Made by a program: the position numbers and the translations under genes
Part shown: in pieces, positions 29,636 to 38,884 of the stretch
How positions within the stretch are numbered: the stretch's first letter is position 1
Layout: the number at the start of each line of letters is the position of its first letter
Virus record (IMG/VR): IMGVR_UViG_3300027513_000003
Coordinates: 1 to 46,042 of that record
From: a virus
Length of the DNA stretch: 46,042 nucleotides
Direction: 5' to 3' (one strand)
Notes under the pieces: generated by a model
What the model was told of the DNA's origin: nothing
The model's input: only the letters and a program-made list of their open reading frames with translations
Database searches by the model: none

Positions 29636-32010
29636 ACCGCTCAGAAATCATCGTCCGCTTGCGCGCGCGCAATATCGCCTTCAACGAAACCGCGACTGAT
29701 GCGGAATTGTTTGCGCTCCTGAATCACGGCCCGGTTGTCGCCAAGCAACTGCCATACGCCGGCGGCAAGATCAACATCGTCTTCAATAACGATGCTAAAG
29801 AGGAACCCGCTGAGATTCTGATTTACGAAGAGATCGGAAGGGACCCTTGGACCGGAGACGGTGTTACCGCGAAGGATATTCGCGCGGCGTTGAACGAAGT
29901 TCCACGCGGTCACGATCTTGACATCCGCATTAATTCCCGGGGCGGCGACGTTGCCGAGGGACTTGCCATCCGCAGCGTGTTTATGGATTGGCCGGGGCGG
30001 AAGATCGCGACGAACGACGGCGTCGCGGCTTCGACTGCGAGCTGGTGCGTGCCAGCCGATGAATATCGAGCCCGCAAAGCTTCTCAATTCTTCCTTCACA
30101 AAAGCTGGGGGGTATGCGTCGGAAATTCCGACGACATGCGTCAGGCGATCACCTTCCTCGAAACCACCGACGAGCAGATCGCCGAGATTTATTCCGACGC
30201 CACCGGCAAGAGCAAAGAGGAAATGATGGCGTTGATGAAGGCTGAAACCCTTCTCACCGGCCAGCAAGCCAAGGACCTCGGGCTCGTTGACACCCTGATC
30301 GACGGCGATGCTGTTCACAATTTTTCAGCCACGGAATTCAGCGCGATGAAGCAGAAGCTCGCCGCGTTGAATTCGCTTCGTAATTCCGCCCGTAAGCAGG
30401 GCGACAACCAACAACAAGAGGAGAACACAGTGAACCGACAACAGAAAATCACCCTGCTCAACCAGCGGGGTATCCAGGTCGACGCAAATGCGACCGATGC
30501 GCAGATCGACAACATGATCGCCAACAGCGATGCCATGCGCGCGCAGAACGCAGTCATCCTGAACAAATGGAATGTGGCGATCCCGCAAAATGCCACCGAC
30601 GCGCAGATTCTTGCGCTGATCGAGGCCGGAAAACCTACCGCCAGCAACGCAGCTCCAAACATCATCGATCTGCAACAGCAGATCGCCGATCAAAATGCGA
30701 AGCTCGCGACATTGACCTCGGCGAATAGCGAGGCTAATCGCCTGCGTGTCACCAACGAGATCGAGCAACTCATCAAAGACGATAAGCTTCAGGCGAACCT
30801 GAAGACTGAGGCGATCACCGATTGCATCGCCAATCCCGCCAGGCTCGACAATTTTTACAAAAAGCTGCAGCCGCATCCCGTCGGTGCCGAGCCGTTGAAT
30901 GCGACACCAAATCTCGAGGTCACCGCTGCGATCAGCGACATCGCGGTGGGATTCGAGCAACACAACGAGATCACGAAGGCCTGGCAGCGTGGAAACGACG
31001 TCAAGATGGACTTGATTCGCAATTCCGCTGTCGCCAAAGCGAATTTTTTCCGCAAGTTCGAAAATCGCCTGATTCAGGTGATGAATACAAATACGATTCC
31101 CGCTGGCTTGAAGCGGCAGGTCATCCTGCAGGACATCATTCGCGACTTTGTTCGCCGGTTGGCTCCGCTCTCGATGTTCTCAACGGTGTTTCAGAACGTG
31201 CCGTTGCAGGGTCTGAACACGGTTGAGGTGCCGTTCTACGATCTCGACACCGGCGCCAGCACGTCGTTTGTCTCCGGCACGGGTTACACGACCATCGGCG
31301 ACACGGCCACGGACGTCCGCGAAATCACGATCGGCGAAGGCGCGACCAATGGCGACCGGCTTTACCAGGCGCTTTCGGTCAGCTCGCAGGAACTCGTCCG
31401 GCAGCCATACCTCAACAATCGTCAGCTCGCGCAATTGAAGGCCGAGAAGCTCGCCTCCGACATCTTCACCGACATCCTCAGCATCGTGACGGCGCTCAAT
31501 TACGGCGGCGCGGCGAAAACCTCCGTAGCGGATCTCTTCGACTCCGACGACATCGCCGACATGAAGTTGGCGTGCAAACTCTGGCCCGAGCTGGGGCGGT
31601 TGCTCATGCTCGACAGCGCCTACGACGCGAACCTGCTCAAGGATCCTGCGTTCAAGCACGCCCTGAACGCCGCCAGTGATTCCGCGATCAAGGAAGGACG
31701 GCTATTCCCCCGGGTCATGGGCTTCGACTACAAGGAAATCCCGACGATTCCCGGCAACGGGCAAAATCTGGTCGGATTCGCAGCCTTCAAGTCCGCGATT
31801 CTCGTCGCGACCGCACCGGTGCCGCCTGTCGAGGAGGTGCGCAACTCCGGAACGACCTGGGAAATGGTGACAGATCCGCAAACCGGCATCTCGTTCGAAT
31901 TCCGCGCATTCGGCAACAACGTCACCGATGCCGCGACCAACGTCATTGAGTGCTCGTATGGCTTCGCCAAGGGCAACGGCAACGCCCTGAAGCGCATCGT
32001 CAGCGCTTAA
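29632..32010 (+). CDS. Prohead protease-capsid fusion (ClpP/S49-like plus major capsid)
   Basis: The protein has 792 residues. Residues 45-225 are a ClpP-type serine protease: NSRGGDV (101-107), probable nucleophile Ser134 (VAASTAS), His156 (FLHKSW) and TGQQAKDLGLVD. A scaffold-like segment follows (about 240-420), then a capsid domain (about 430-792, VEVPFYDLDTGAS, ALSVSSQELVRQP). Most phages make protease and capsid from separate genes; here the frame is continuous, with a nested start at 30430. A short HeH-like motif (ATDAELFALL) opens the protein and recurs twice later. Confidence 0.85.
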   Translation: MNRSEIIVRLRARNIAFNETATDAELFALLNHGPVVAKQLPYAGGKINIVFNNDAKEEPAEILIYEEIGRDPWTGDGVTAKDIRAALNEVPRGHDLDIRINSRGGDVAEGLAIRSVFMDWPGRKIATNDGVAASTASWCVPADEYRARKASQFFLHKSWGVCVGNSDDMRQAITFLETTDEQIAEIYSDATGKSKEEMMALMKAETLLTGQQAKDLGLVDTLIDGDAVHNFSATEFSAMKQKLAALNSLRNSARKQGDNQQQEENTVNRQQKITLLNQRGIQVDANATDAQIDNMIANSDAMRAQNAVILNKWNVAIPQNATDAQILALIEAGKPTASNAAPNIIDLQQQIADQNAKLATLTSANSEANRLRVTNEIEQLIKDDKLQANLKTEAITDCIANPARLDNFYKKLQPHPVGAEPLNATPNLEVTAAISDIAVGFEQHNEITKAWQRGNDVKMDLIRNSAVAKANFFRKFENRLIQVMNTNTIPAGLKRQVILQDIIRDFVRRLAPLSMFSTVFQNVPLQGLNTVEVPFYDLDTGASTSFVSGTGYTTIGDTATDVREITIGEGATNGDRLYQALSVSSQELVRQPYLNNRQLAQLKAEKLASDIFTDILSIVTALNYGGAAKTSVADLFDSDDIADMKLACKLWPELGRLLMLDSAYDANLLKDPAFKHALNAASDSAIKEGRLFPRVMGFDYKEIPTIPGNGQNLVGFAAFKSAILVATAPVPPVEEVRNSGTTWEMVTDPQTGISFEFRAFGNNVTDAATNVIECSYGFAKGNGNALKRIVSA
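30430..32010 (+). CDS. Nested capsid product from an internal start
   Basis: GTG 30430, in frame with the fusion, sits 6 bases after AGAGGAG (30417-30423), the best ribosome-binding site in the gene, giving 526 residues. This would supply excess capsid subunit over the protease fusion, as lambda Nu3 is made inside C. Two HeH-like motifs follow at fusion residues 272-296 and 307-330 (NATDAQIDNMI, NATDAQILALI). Confidence 0.65.
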   Translation: MNRQQKITLLNQRGIQVDANATDAQIDNMIANSDAMRAQNAVILNKWNVAIPQNATDAQILALIEAGKPTASNAAPNIIDLQQQIADQNAKLATLTSANSEANRLRVTNEIEQLIKDDKLQANLKTEAITDCIANPARLDNFYKKLQPHPVGAEPLNATPNLEVTAAISDIAVGFEQHNEITKAWQRGNDVKMDLIRNSAVAKANFFRKFENRLIQVMNTNTIPAGLKRQVILQDIIRDFVRRLAPLSMFSTVFQNVPLQGLNTVEVPFYDLDTGASTSFVSGTGYTTIGDTATDVREITIGEGATNGDRLYQALSVSSQELVRQPYLNNRQLAQLKAEKLASDIFTDILSIVTALNYGGAAKTSVADLFDSDDIADMKLACKLWPELGRLLMLDSAYDANLLKDPAFKHALNAASDSAIKEGRLFPRVMGFDYKEIPTIPGNGQNLVGFAAFKSAILVATAPVPPVEEVRNSGTTWEMVTDPQTGISFEFRAFGNNVTDAATNVIECSYGFAKGNGNALKRIVSA

Positions 32011-32017
32011 GCAATCT

Positions 32018-32068
32018 GACTCTCAACTCATTCCCGGCTTTCGAAAGAGAGTCGGTTTGAGTTGAGAG
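32018..32068 (+). promoter_or_regulatory. Mutually exclusive hairpins after the capsid gene
   Basis: CTCTCAACTCA (32020-32030) pairs perfectly with TGAGTTGAGAG (32058-32068). GACTCTC (32018-32024) pairs perfectly with GAGAGTC (32047-32053). The first arms overlap, so only one hairpin can form. A CTTTCGAAAG palindrome (32038-32047) lies in the loop. No T-run follows, so it is not a plain terminator. It could stabilise the capsid mRNA or adjust read-through to the next gene. Confidence 0.55.
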
Positions 32069-32083
32069 AAGAAAGGAACCTCA

Positions 32084-32470
32084 ATGAATCAAACTTTTTT
32101 AATCGCACGCGATCGCAAGAGCGGCAAAGACGTGCTTCTGGCCGGCAGCGACGTGCCTTACCGCGAACAAATTGCTTTGTATCGCGAGTTCAACGAGCAA
32201 ACGCACGAGAGATATTCCAGCGTTGTGCTTCTCGGATTCAATCCGATCAAAAAGCCTCTGCGGTTTCTCACCGGCGCCGAACTTAAAGCCCGACAGGATC
32301 AGCATGACGCCCAGGTTGCGGAAGAGGCGCGCCAGCAGGCTGAAGCCGCGAAGAAAGCCAAGGCCAAAGGTGGGAAAAAGTCGAAGGGCAAGCCGAAGGC
32401 GGCTGAAGAACCTTCCACGACTGAGCCCGAGGCAGAACAGCCGGAGGAAGGCGGACCTATATCCGAGTAA
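32084..32470 (+). CDS. Small head protein with Lys/Glu-rich tail
   Basis: The protein has 128 residues, AAAGGAA before the start. Residues 1-70 form a compact alpha/beta part (MNQTFLIARDRKSGKDVLL, YSSVVLLGFNPI). Residues 75-128 are a charged low-complexity tail (KAKGGKKSKGK, then an acidic end). Position after the capsid suggests a decoration or head-stabilising protein. No family recognised. Confidence 0.55.
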   Translation: MNQTFLIARDRKSGKDVLLAGSDVPYREQIALYREFNEQTHERYSSVVLLGFNPIKKPLRFLTGAELKARQDQHDAQVAEEARQQAEAAKKAKAKGGKKSKGKPKAAEEPSTTEPEAEQPEEGGPISE

Positions 32471-32514
32471 CGCGATCACAATTCAACCAGCAACAATTCA
32501 ACAAGAGAAAATCA

Positions 32515-33054
32515 ATGAAAGAACAATTCCGACAGATCAAAAAGATGGTGACAGTCGCGGCTGTCATGACGATGGCCGTGGTTTCGCTTCACGCCGGCGA
32601 TCAAGCGCTGATGATGCTCACCGGCACCAACGTCCTGAACGCTGGCGGGGCTCCGCTGACGAACTTCTACGCGGTGCCGCGCGATGTGACCGGCACTTTC
32701 ACGAACGGCATCTCGTTGGCGGGCCTGGCGCCGAACGATTACTTCCATTGCGACAAGACAACCGTCTTGAACGTGATGGCCGGCGGGTATTTCGGCAATA
32801 CCAACGCGACTGTCGACAATAAATTCTTCCGGTTGCTCCGCTCGACAGACCTGTCCCATTGGCAGGATGCCGGCGACTTCGTGATGGTCTCAGTGCCGGC
32901 AAGATCAACGAACTGGTATACCGGCACGATGACGATCACAGCGCCTTACACCGGGTATGTGTTGCGTCAAATCGACGGCACGAACATCACGGCGGCGGGC
33001 AGCAATACCGGGACGAATCTGTTTATTAACGGCTTCACCCATGACGGCCAATGA
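32515..33054 (+). CDS. Head-region protein with signal peptide
   Basis: The protein has 179 residues. A basic N-terminus, then a hydrophobic segment (about 12-27, VTVAAVMTMAVVSLHAG) and a likely signal-peptidase site, precede a beta-rich Thr/Asn/Gly domain. An exported protein in the middle of a structural operon is odd. It may be a virion protein whose hydrophobic start is not a signal, or a secreted surface protein. No family recognised. Confidence 0.6.
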   Translation: MKEQFRQIKKMVTVAAVMTMAVVSLHAGDQALMMLTGTNVLNAGGAPLTNFYAVPRDVTGTFTNGISLAGLAPNDYFHCDKTTVLNVMAGGYFGNTNATVDNKFFRLLRSTDLSHWQDAGDFVMVSVPARSTNWYTGTMTITAPYTGYVLRQIDGTNITAAGSNTGTNLFINGFTHDGQ

Positions 33055-33060
33055 TGCGCC

Positions 33061-33384
33061 ATGGTCGATCTCGAAGAACGCGGGTTCCGGCGCATGCTGC
33101 GGCTCAAGGGTCGCAGTATGCGTAATCTGAGAACCAACGTTCATTTCACGGCAACAGTCAATCACGTCGGTGAATTCAATCTCTCAACTGAACTCAGCGA
33201 CGACCCGCGCTCGGATGCCGTGATGGAGTTGGTGTTGATCGGCGCGCCCGAGATTCATTCTCAGGATCAGGTTCAGAACGTTAAGACCGGCGAAAAATGG
33301 AATGTAGTGAAGCAGAAGTTCGATTGCCCGCACTACGCCAAAAAATACGAGTTGAAACAGATCGTCCCAGGCATCGACACATGA
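33061..33384 (+). CDS. Head-tail joining-like protein
   Basis: The protein has 107 residues. The basic N-terminal helix (RGFRRMLRLKG) is followed by strands ending GEKWNVVKQKF and KKYELKQI, which resembles small head-completion/tail-attachment proteins of siphoviruses. The ATG is seven bases after the previous stop; it overlaps the fibre gene by ATGA. The assignment rests on size, strand pattern and place. Confidence 0.45.
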   Translation: MVDLEERGFRRMLRLKGRSMRNLRTNVHFTATVNHVGEFNLSTELSDDPRSDAVMELVLIGAPEIHSQDQVQNVKTGEKWNVVKQKFDCPHYAKKYELKQIVPGIDT

Positions 33385-36300
33385 TCTCCCAAAGCCGCAA
33401 AGGAATCCCCGGGCGAGCCAGCGCGTTCATCGGCGTGCTTGCCTGCCTGTTCGCGCTGGCTTTCTCGGCGGCGGCCTCGCCGGTCACCTTCACGATGACC
33501 AATGAGTTCGGGGCGCCGAACACGAACTACATCCGCTTGCAAAAGCTGCAGGCTGAGATTCAGGCCGACGGTTCCTTCGTGACGGCTGGCGTTCCATTCA
33601 GGATTTATCCCAATGCCAGCGGCTTCGTGCAAACAAATCTGCCGTCGGGATCCTGGTGGGCATCGAATCAATTCATCGTCTCGCAGTTCGGCATGCCGGG
33701 CGGCGGCGGTTCCTCGGCGGGCTTCTTTTTTATCGTGGACAACAGCGGCGAGACCAATCCGTTCACCTACTATCCGCAGTCCGGGCCAAACGTCCTGAAC
33801 TGGCGCTCAGGCATTCGCGGTATCATCGGCACCAACGGGTTTACCACGCACACGAATAACGGTGTCATCACCCTCGACGGCGCGCTGTTCACACCGACGT
33901 CGAATCAGGTCTTCACGTCGTTCGGCTTCTTTCCGTTGTCCGCGTTGGAGGTGACGAATCGGATTGCTGGTGCCGTGCCAACAAATTATTGGAGTTCATC
34001 GGCGCTGCTCTGGCTTTCGAACCTCGTGTTCAACGCGCACGCCTACGGGTTGGTGGACACGAACGATCTCCGGCTGGCCACCAATGCGCTGCAGGTCGTC
34101 ATTGATACCAAGCAGGCCACGCTCGGTTATGTTCCGGCGACAAACAGCAACGCCGGGATCGTGGCCGCGCAGGGTTTCGCCTCGCAGCCGACGAATGTAA
34201 ACCTGACGGGCTTCAGCCTGCTACAAACCAATCAACTCGCATCAACTAACGTGGCGACGGCGACTGTGACTGGGCTTCTGAGGCCCAGCGATTGGACGAA
34301 TTTCAACGCGAAGCAAAACATTCTCGCCGTTGGCACAAACATGGTTGCCTACACGAACGCGAACGGCGTGTTGATCATCAATGCCACGGGCAGCGGAAGT
34401 GGCAGCGGCCAAAGCGTGGCGCCAGGGACGCTGATGACCGCGACGACAAACGGGACGCTGACGACGGTCAGCGCGGTCGGACAGACCAACGGCTTGCAGG
34501 CGACGGCGTTCACGCCGCTGACCGCCTTTCAGCCTTCCGACAGCGATCTCACGAACTGGGCGACCATCGGCACGAATCAATTTTCACGGACGAACGTCGC
34601 CAGCGCGAGCGTCACAGGTCCGCTCAGCTCGAATGACTTCCTGAGCTTCAGCACGATTACTAATGCGCTCAAGGCAGGCGCTTACTCGATCGTGCCCAAC
34701 CCGCAGCCCGCCGACGCCGATCTCACGAACTGGGCGAACTATCCGACGAATGTCTATCTTCCGTCGCAGGCCGGGCGCGGAACAAATACAACGTTCAATC
34801 ACGTCACCAACATTGGCCGCGTGTGGTTTAACACCGGGGATTTTATCGATCCCAGCGGCGATGTCTCGCTCGGCAATGCGAATGTCGGCATTGATGGCGC
34901 CGGAACATTGACAGCCCCGACCATGACGACGGTGGACGGGCAAGGACTTGAAAACTTGGACGCTAGCAATCTCGCGCTGGGGACCGTGGCCGTCGCGCGC
35001 CTGCCCTACGTCCCACAGCCAACAAATACCGTGCTGACCGGCTGGACGGCTCACCCCACAAATCTTTACGCGATCTTTGAGCAACTTCTCAAGATCGACA
35101 CGAACACCGTGGTCTTGACGAATGCCGGGACCGCCGTCGTCATGCAGGGCGGCTACAAGTGGAATGGCGGCATATATTCGAACGAGTTCAACAGCGCTCA
35201 CTACATCGTCTACGAGCCCCCTTCGTGGATCGTGAAGTCGAATACGACGAGCCTTTACAGCGCGTCAGCGGTCAACGGCAGTTACGTGGCGGTCAACGGC
35301 GCGGCCCCAGCCCCGATTGGCATCTTCGGACTGACGATCAATGCTGCGGCTGTTGTGTTTCAGAATTGGGTCAACAGCACAAATCTCGGCGCGCGAATGT
35401 CTGCATTGACGAATGGACTCGGAAACGCGGCGTTCATGACAGCCAACAGTCTCACCAACGGATTTGTGACGGCCGGCGTTACGAACGGACTGGCAACCAC
35501 GAACTACGTCACCGGCCAGGGCTACGTTACCAGCACGGTTACCAACGGGCTGGCTTCGGTTAATTTCACGACGAACCTGAACACGATTTCGAGCAACGCG
35601 CTTCAGGCGCAGATCAGCGGCTTCGTCGCCGGGAGCGGGTTCCAGACCAATAACGGCACCGGGACGAATAACATTTTCACCGGGATGACGCTCGGCGGCG
35701 ACATGAGCGCCAACTCAAAGAATATCCTCGGCGTAAACCTCATGTCCTTTTCTGGTGATGTGTATATCACGAACGCCGATCAGCTTCATGCAAACGTGGT
35801 TATTGGCGGAACGCAGAACTCGTTCGGTAATTCATCCTTCCATTTCGGAAGCGTCGTCATCGGTGGAACTCTCAACGTAATCACAAATGACACGAGTTCG
35901 ATCTCTTACGCGGCCATCCTCGGCGGTTCTCAGAATGTAATTTCGAATTCCTCTGACAACGCGGCCATCGTCGGCGGCTTTCGCAATTCTTTCGGGGATC
36001 AGTCTGATTACTCACTCATTTCTGGAGGAACAAACAACGCGATCCGGGCCGCAAGTGCTGCAATCGTTGGCGGCGCTAATAATCGCATATTAGGCGTCGG
36101 CAGCGCGAGCAACCCCGACAACGCATACAACGGCATCTTCTCAGGTCGGGGAAACATTCTCTCGAACGCTCAATACTCGTTCATCGGCGGAGGACTTTCA
36201 AACGTGGTGATGGCAAGCAACGCTTTTGTCTTGGGCGTGCGCGGGCGCGTGCTTCCAAGTCACGATGGTTCCGTCGTCATCTCTGATAATCGTGGCACCT

Positions 36301-38279
36301 TCTTCGATACTGCGACGAATCAGCAGGTGATCATTCGCATGGCGAACGGCGTCTCGATTGGGACCAATGATCCAAGCTCGAACGCGATGCTGAAGGTTGC
36401 CGGGCCGGTGAGTGCGACCGCGTTCATCGGACCATTGTCGTCGGGGATCACGAACCAATGGAGACTGGACGCCACCAACGCGGCGCGCAGCGTTTTGTCT
36501 GATTTCTTCAATGGCCGCTACAACACAAATCAGTTCTTCCTCAGCCACGACAGCTTCACGAATAGCTGGCCGGACTACTCCTCTGCATACGAGGGGCAAT
36601 GGGACTGGTCGGATGCCGCGGGCGGGTGGATTCCATTCGTGAATGACCCAACACTTGAGCAACTCATCACCAATTGGGGGAACGGAATATATTGGATAAC
36701 AAACCTAACAAGCGGAGGCGCTCCTTACTACTCACTTGCGACTGAATTCCCATTTACATGGCGGACCAATTCAGACCCAACGGAAATCGAAACCGCTTTA
36801 GGCTCCGCACCGACAAACTCCGTTTATGCGGCAGCCGAAGTGTTGGAACTGGTGAAGACCTCTCAGCTTGCACGAGTGAGCTTGTCGCCTTCTGTCCCAA
36901 CAACCGGGGTGGATATAGTTCCACAACTCGGATTCGAGCAGGATGTTTCATTCACGTCGTCTGAACGCGCCGTAACCAACACGATTAAGATCGCGAAGGA
37001 AAACGGAATGTCGCAGTTCTACCGAATCATTCTGCTTAACAATTGGACGGCGTCCACGCGGGATGCAAACGGCAACCTTCAAGCAGACAGTCAGTTCCCA
37101 AGCGGCATGGCTTACGTGGCGAATTACATTCATACGAATGGGTTCAAGCTGGGGCTGCAAATCCAGATGTCCGGGAGCGCTGAACTGCAATACCACATGC
37201 ATCAGGATGCGACCAATATGATCGGCACCTGGGGCGCTGACGCAGTGTTGATCGATTTCAATAGCGGCTCATATCGCAAGACCGACGAGACATACCGCAA
37301 TCTGGTGGAGCAATTCATTGTTGAGCTTCGGGACGCCTCAAAGATATACCGCCGACCGATACATATTTCGATCTCTGGCGCGCCCGAGGAATTTGAGCCG
37401 TGGGTTGCCGCCGCTGGTAATTCATGGACATTCGGCCCCGATGGAAACGCCGACCCCGGCAACCTGACAAACCATGTCGGCATCTTGTCGGAAGCCGTTA
37501 GCTATAGCGGACCGGGGCATCACTACAACATGAATTCCCTGTCGCTATTCAGCGGCAATACCAATTTGTTTCTTGGGGCTCTGGCCATGCGGGCAATTGG
37601 TCCAAGCCGCATCGTTGTTCACGATACCAACTTCACGGCGTTCTCCTTGATCAGCCTGACGAACGCGAGCTTGCTGGCCATTCATCAGGACAAAGATGGT
37701 CGAGCGGGCCGAATCGTTTCTACAAATGGGCTGGCGCAAACATGGTATCGCCAACTTTCCAGCGGCGAACATGCTGTCGCGCTCTGGAACCCGACGACAA
37801 CCGCCACCGCCGTCACGCTGAATCTAAACGACATCGGACTTCGCACAAACGATGTCGTCAATGTTCACACCGTGTTTTGGGAAACGAATTTCACGGCGAC
37901 ATCAGGCTTCACGGTGACCGTGCCAACGAACACGGCCCTCCTCTACACGATCCGGCAAGCCATCCTGACCAATGACATCGCGCTGAACACTCCGTTTACT
38001 AATGGCCCTATCGGGCTGGATATCGCTGAATCCTTCGTGTTGACCTCGGCGACCGATGGATCGGCGACGGTTGCCGCATACATTGATACGGAGAACGATG
38101 GCACCTTCGAGCAGACTGGTATCAAAGTCAGCCTTGGCACCAACGTCGTGACGTTCGGCACCTTCCAGCTCTCTTTTTACGTTCCACCTTTTGCTTCAGC
38201 GACTCTGACAAATCTCTCAACCAGCACGGCTACGGCAACGGTATCCGGCGGTAGCACACAGAAGAGGCCGCGTAAATGA
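33381..38279 (+). CDS. Large fibre or surface protein with GH27-like domain
   Basis: The protein has 1,632 residues from ATG 33381 (ATGA overlap). It has a signal-like N-terminus (FIGVLACLFALAFSAAAS), long Thr/Asn repeats (about 60-780), YadA-head-like repeats (about 790-950, AAIVGG..N.I) and a GH27 alpha-galactosidase-like barrel and sandwich (about 1175-1510): RDANGNLQADSQFPSGM, KLGLQIQMSG, WGADAVLIDF with Asp1292, and LLAIHQDKDGRAG. The substrate-binding Asp pair reads Asn1220-Asn1221, and the acid/base region reads HHYNMNSL, so sugar binding is more likely than hydrolysis. Confidence 0.75.
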   Translation: MISQSRKGIPGRASAFIGVLACLFALAFSAAASPVTFTMTNEFGAPNTNYIRLQKLQAEIQADGSFVTAGVPFRIYPNASGFVQTNLPSGSWWASNQFIVSQFGMPGGGGSSAGFFFIVDNSGETNPFTYYPQSGPNVLNWRSGIRGIIGTNGFTTHTNNGVITLDGALFTPTSNQVFTSFGFFPLSALEVTNRIAGAVPTNYWSSSALLWLSNLVFNAHAYGLVDTNDLRLATNALQVVIDTKQATLGYVPATNSNAGIVAAQGFASQPTNVNLTGFSLLQTNQLASTNVATATVTGLLRPSDWTNFNAKQNILAVGTNMVAYTNANGVLIINATGSGSGSGQSVAPGTLMTATTNGTLTTVSAVGQTNGLQATAFTPLTAFQPSDSDLTNWATIGTNQFSRTNVASASVTGPLSSNDFLSFSTITNALKAGAYSIVPNPQPADADLTNWANYPTNVYLPSQAGRGTNTTFNHVTNIGRVWFNTGDFIDPSGDVSLGNANVGIDGAGTLTAPTMTTVDGQGLENLDASNLALGTVAVARLPYVPQPTNTVLTGWTAHPTNLYAIFEQLLKIDTNTVVLTNAGTAVVMQGGYKWNGGIYSNEFNSAHYIVYEPPSWIVKSNTTSLYSASAVNGSYVAVNGAAPAPIGIFGLTINAAAVVFQNWVNSTNLGARMSALTNGLGNAAFMTANSLTNGFVTAGVTNGLATTNYVTGQGYVTSTVTNGLASVNFTTNLNTISSNALQAQISGFVAGSGFQTNNGTGTNNIFTGMTLGGDMSANSKNILGVNLMSFSGDVYITNADQLHANVVIGGTQNSFGNSSFHFGSVVIGGTLNVITNDTSSISYAAILGGSQNVISNSSDNAAIVGGFRNSFGDQSDYSLISGGTNNAIRAASAAIVGGANNRILGVGSASNPDNAYNGIFSGRGNILSNAQYSFIGGGLSNVVMASNAFVLGVRGRVLPSHDGSVVISDNRGTFFDTATNQQVIIRMANGVSIGTNDPSSNAMLKVAGPVSATAFIGPLSSGITNQWRLDATNAARSVLSDFFNGRYNTNQFFLSHDSFTNSWPDYSSAYEGQWDWSDAAGGWIPFVNDPTLEQLITNWGNGIYWITNLTSGGAPYYSLATEFPFTWRTNSDPTEIETALGSAPTNSVYAAAEVLELVKTSQLARVSLSPSVPTTGVDIVPQLGFEQDVSFTSSERAVTNTIKIAKENGMSQFYRIILLNNWTASTRDANGNLQADSQFPSGMAYVANYIHTNGFKLGLQIQMSGSAELQYHMHQDATNMIGTWGADAVLIDFNSGSYRKTDETYRNLVEQFIVELRDASKIYRRPIHISISGAPEEFEPWVAAAGNSWTFGPDGNADPGNLTNHVGILSEAVSYSGPGHHYNMNSLSLFSGNTNLFLGALAMRAIGPSRIVVHDTNFTAFSLISLTNASLLAIHQDKDGRAGRIVSTNGLAQTWYRQLSSGEHAVALWNPTTTATAVTLNLNDIGLRTNDVVNVHTVFWETNFTATSGFTVTVPTNTALLYTIRQAILTNDIALNTPFTNGPIGLDIAESFVLTSATDGSATVAAYIDTENDGTFEQTGIKVSLGTNVVTFGTFQLSFYVPPFASATLTNLSTSTATATVSGGSTQKRPRK

Positions 38280-38884
38280 ACCGCCGCGACTCAACAATTG
38301 TTTGGCTGTTTTTGTGGGCGGCACTCATTGGCCTTTTCTTCGGCTGCGTGATGACGCCGCGATCCGACAAGGTGATTGCCGAACCGTTCGTTTTCATTCC
38401 AGTGACCTCGCCGGTTCCAATGGTCACCGAAGCCTCCTCGCGGGCGAATGCGCTTCCTCCGCCGCAACGGGTCACATTCACGGTGACAAACTATTGTGAC
38501 GCGCTCTCTGGTGCCGAAGGCTATCAGTTCGGCGTTGGCACACAGACAGGTCAATACACGCGGCTGATTGACGCAGGAACGAACACACGCTGCGGGATCA
38601 GCGGACTCGCCATCGCAACTCGCTATTACATCGCGGTGCGCGGTTACAACCGTTATTCGACTTCGCAGTGGTCAGCGGCGCTGGTATGGCCGCGCCAGCG
38701 CACGAACTGGTGGGAAGTCGCGCCGAATAGTTACATCAGTGTCAACATGACCGGCCCGTGGACGGCGTTGAACACGAATCGGCTTTACGAGTTTCCTGGC
38801 AACGTGGGTTTCATCCGCGCCACGGGCGGCAAGGCGTGGATTGTCGCAAGCAACAACATCACCGGATACCAACACTTCGAATGA
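38276..38884 (+). CDS. Lipoprotein with fibronectin-III-like domain
   Basis: The protein has 202 residues. A hydrophobic N-terminus ends in the lipobox LFFGC24. Residues about 65-145 are fibronectin-III-like (VTFTVTNYCDALSG, YYIAVRGYNRYSTSQWSAAL), with a C-terminal beta domain. ATGA overlap with the fibre gene. It is probably anchored at the cell surface or outer membrane, partnering the large protein upstream. Confidence 0.65.
   Translation: MNRRDSTIVWLFLWAALIGLFFGCVMTPRSDKVIAEPFVFIPVTSPVPMVTEASSRANALPPPQRVTFTVTNYCDALSGAEGYQFGVGTQTGQYTRLIDAGTNTRCGISGLAIATRYYIAVRGYNRYSTSQWSAALVWPRQRTNWWEVAPNSYISVNMTGPWTALNTNRLYEFPGNVGFIRATGGKAWIVASNNITGYQHFE

Noticed and set aside
33297-33380. Longer start for the fibre gene at 33297
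   Set aside because: It would overlap the previous gene by 88 bases and hide the ATGA coupling and signal-like N-terminus at 33381.
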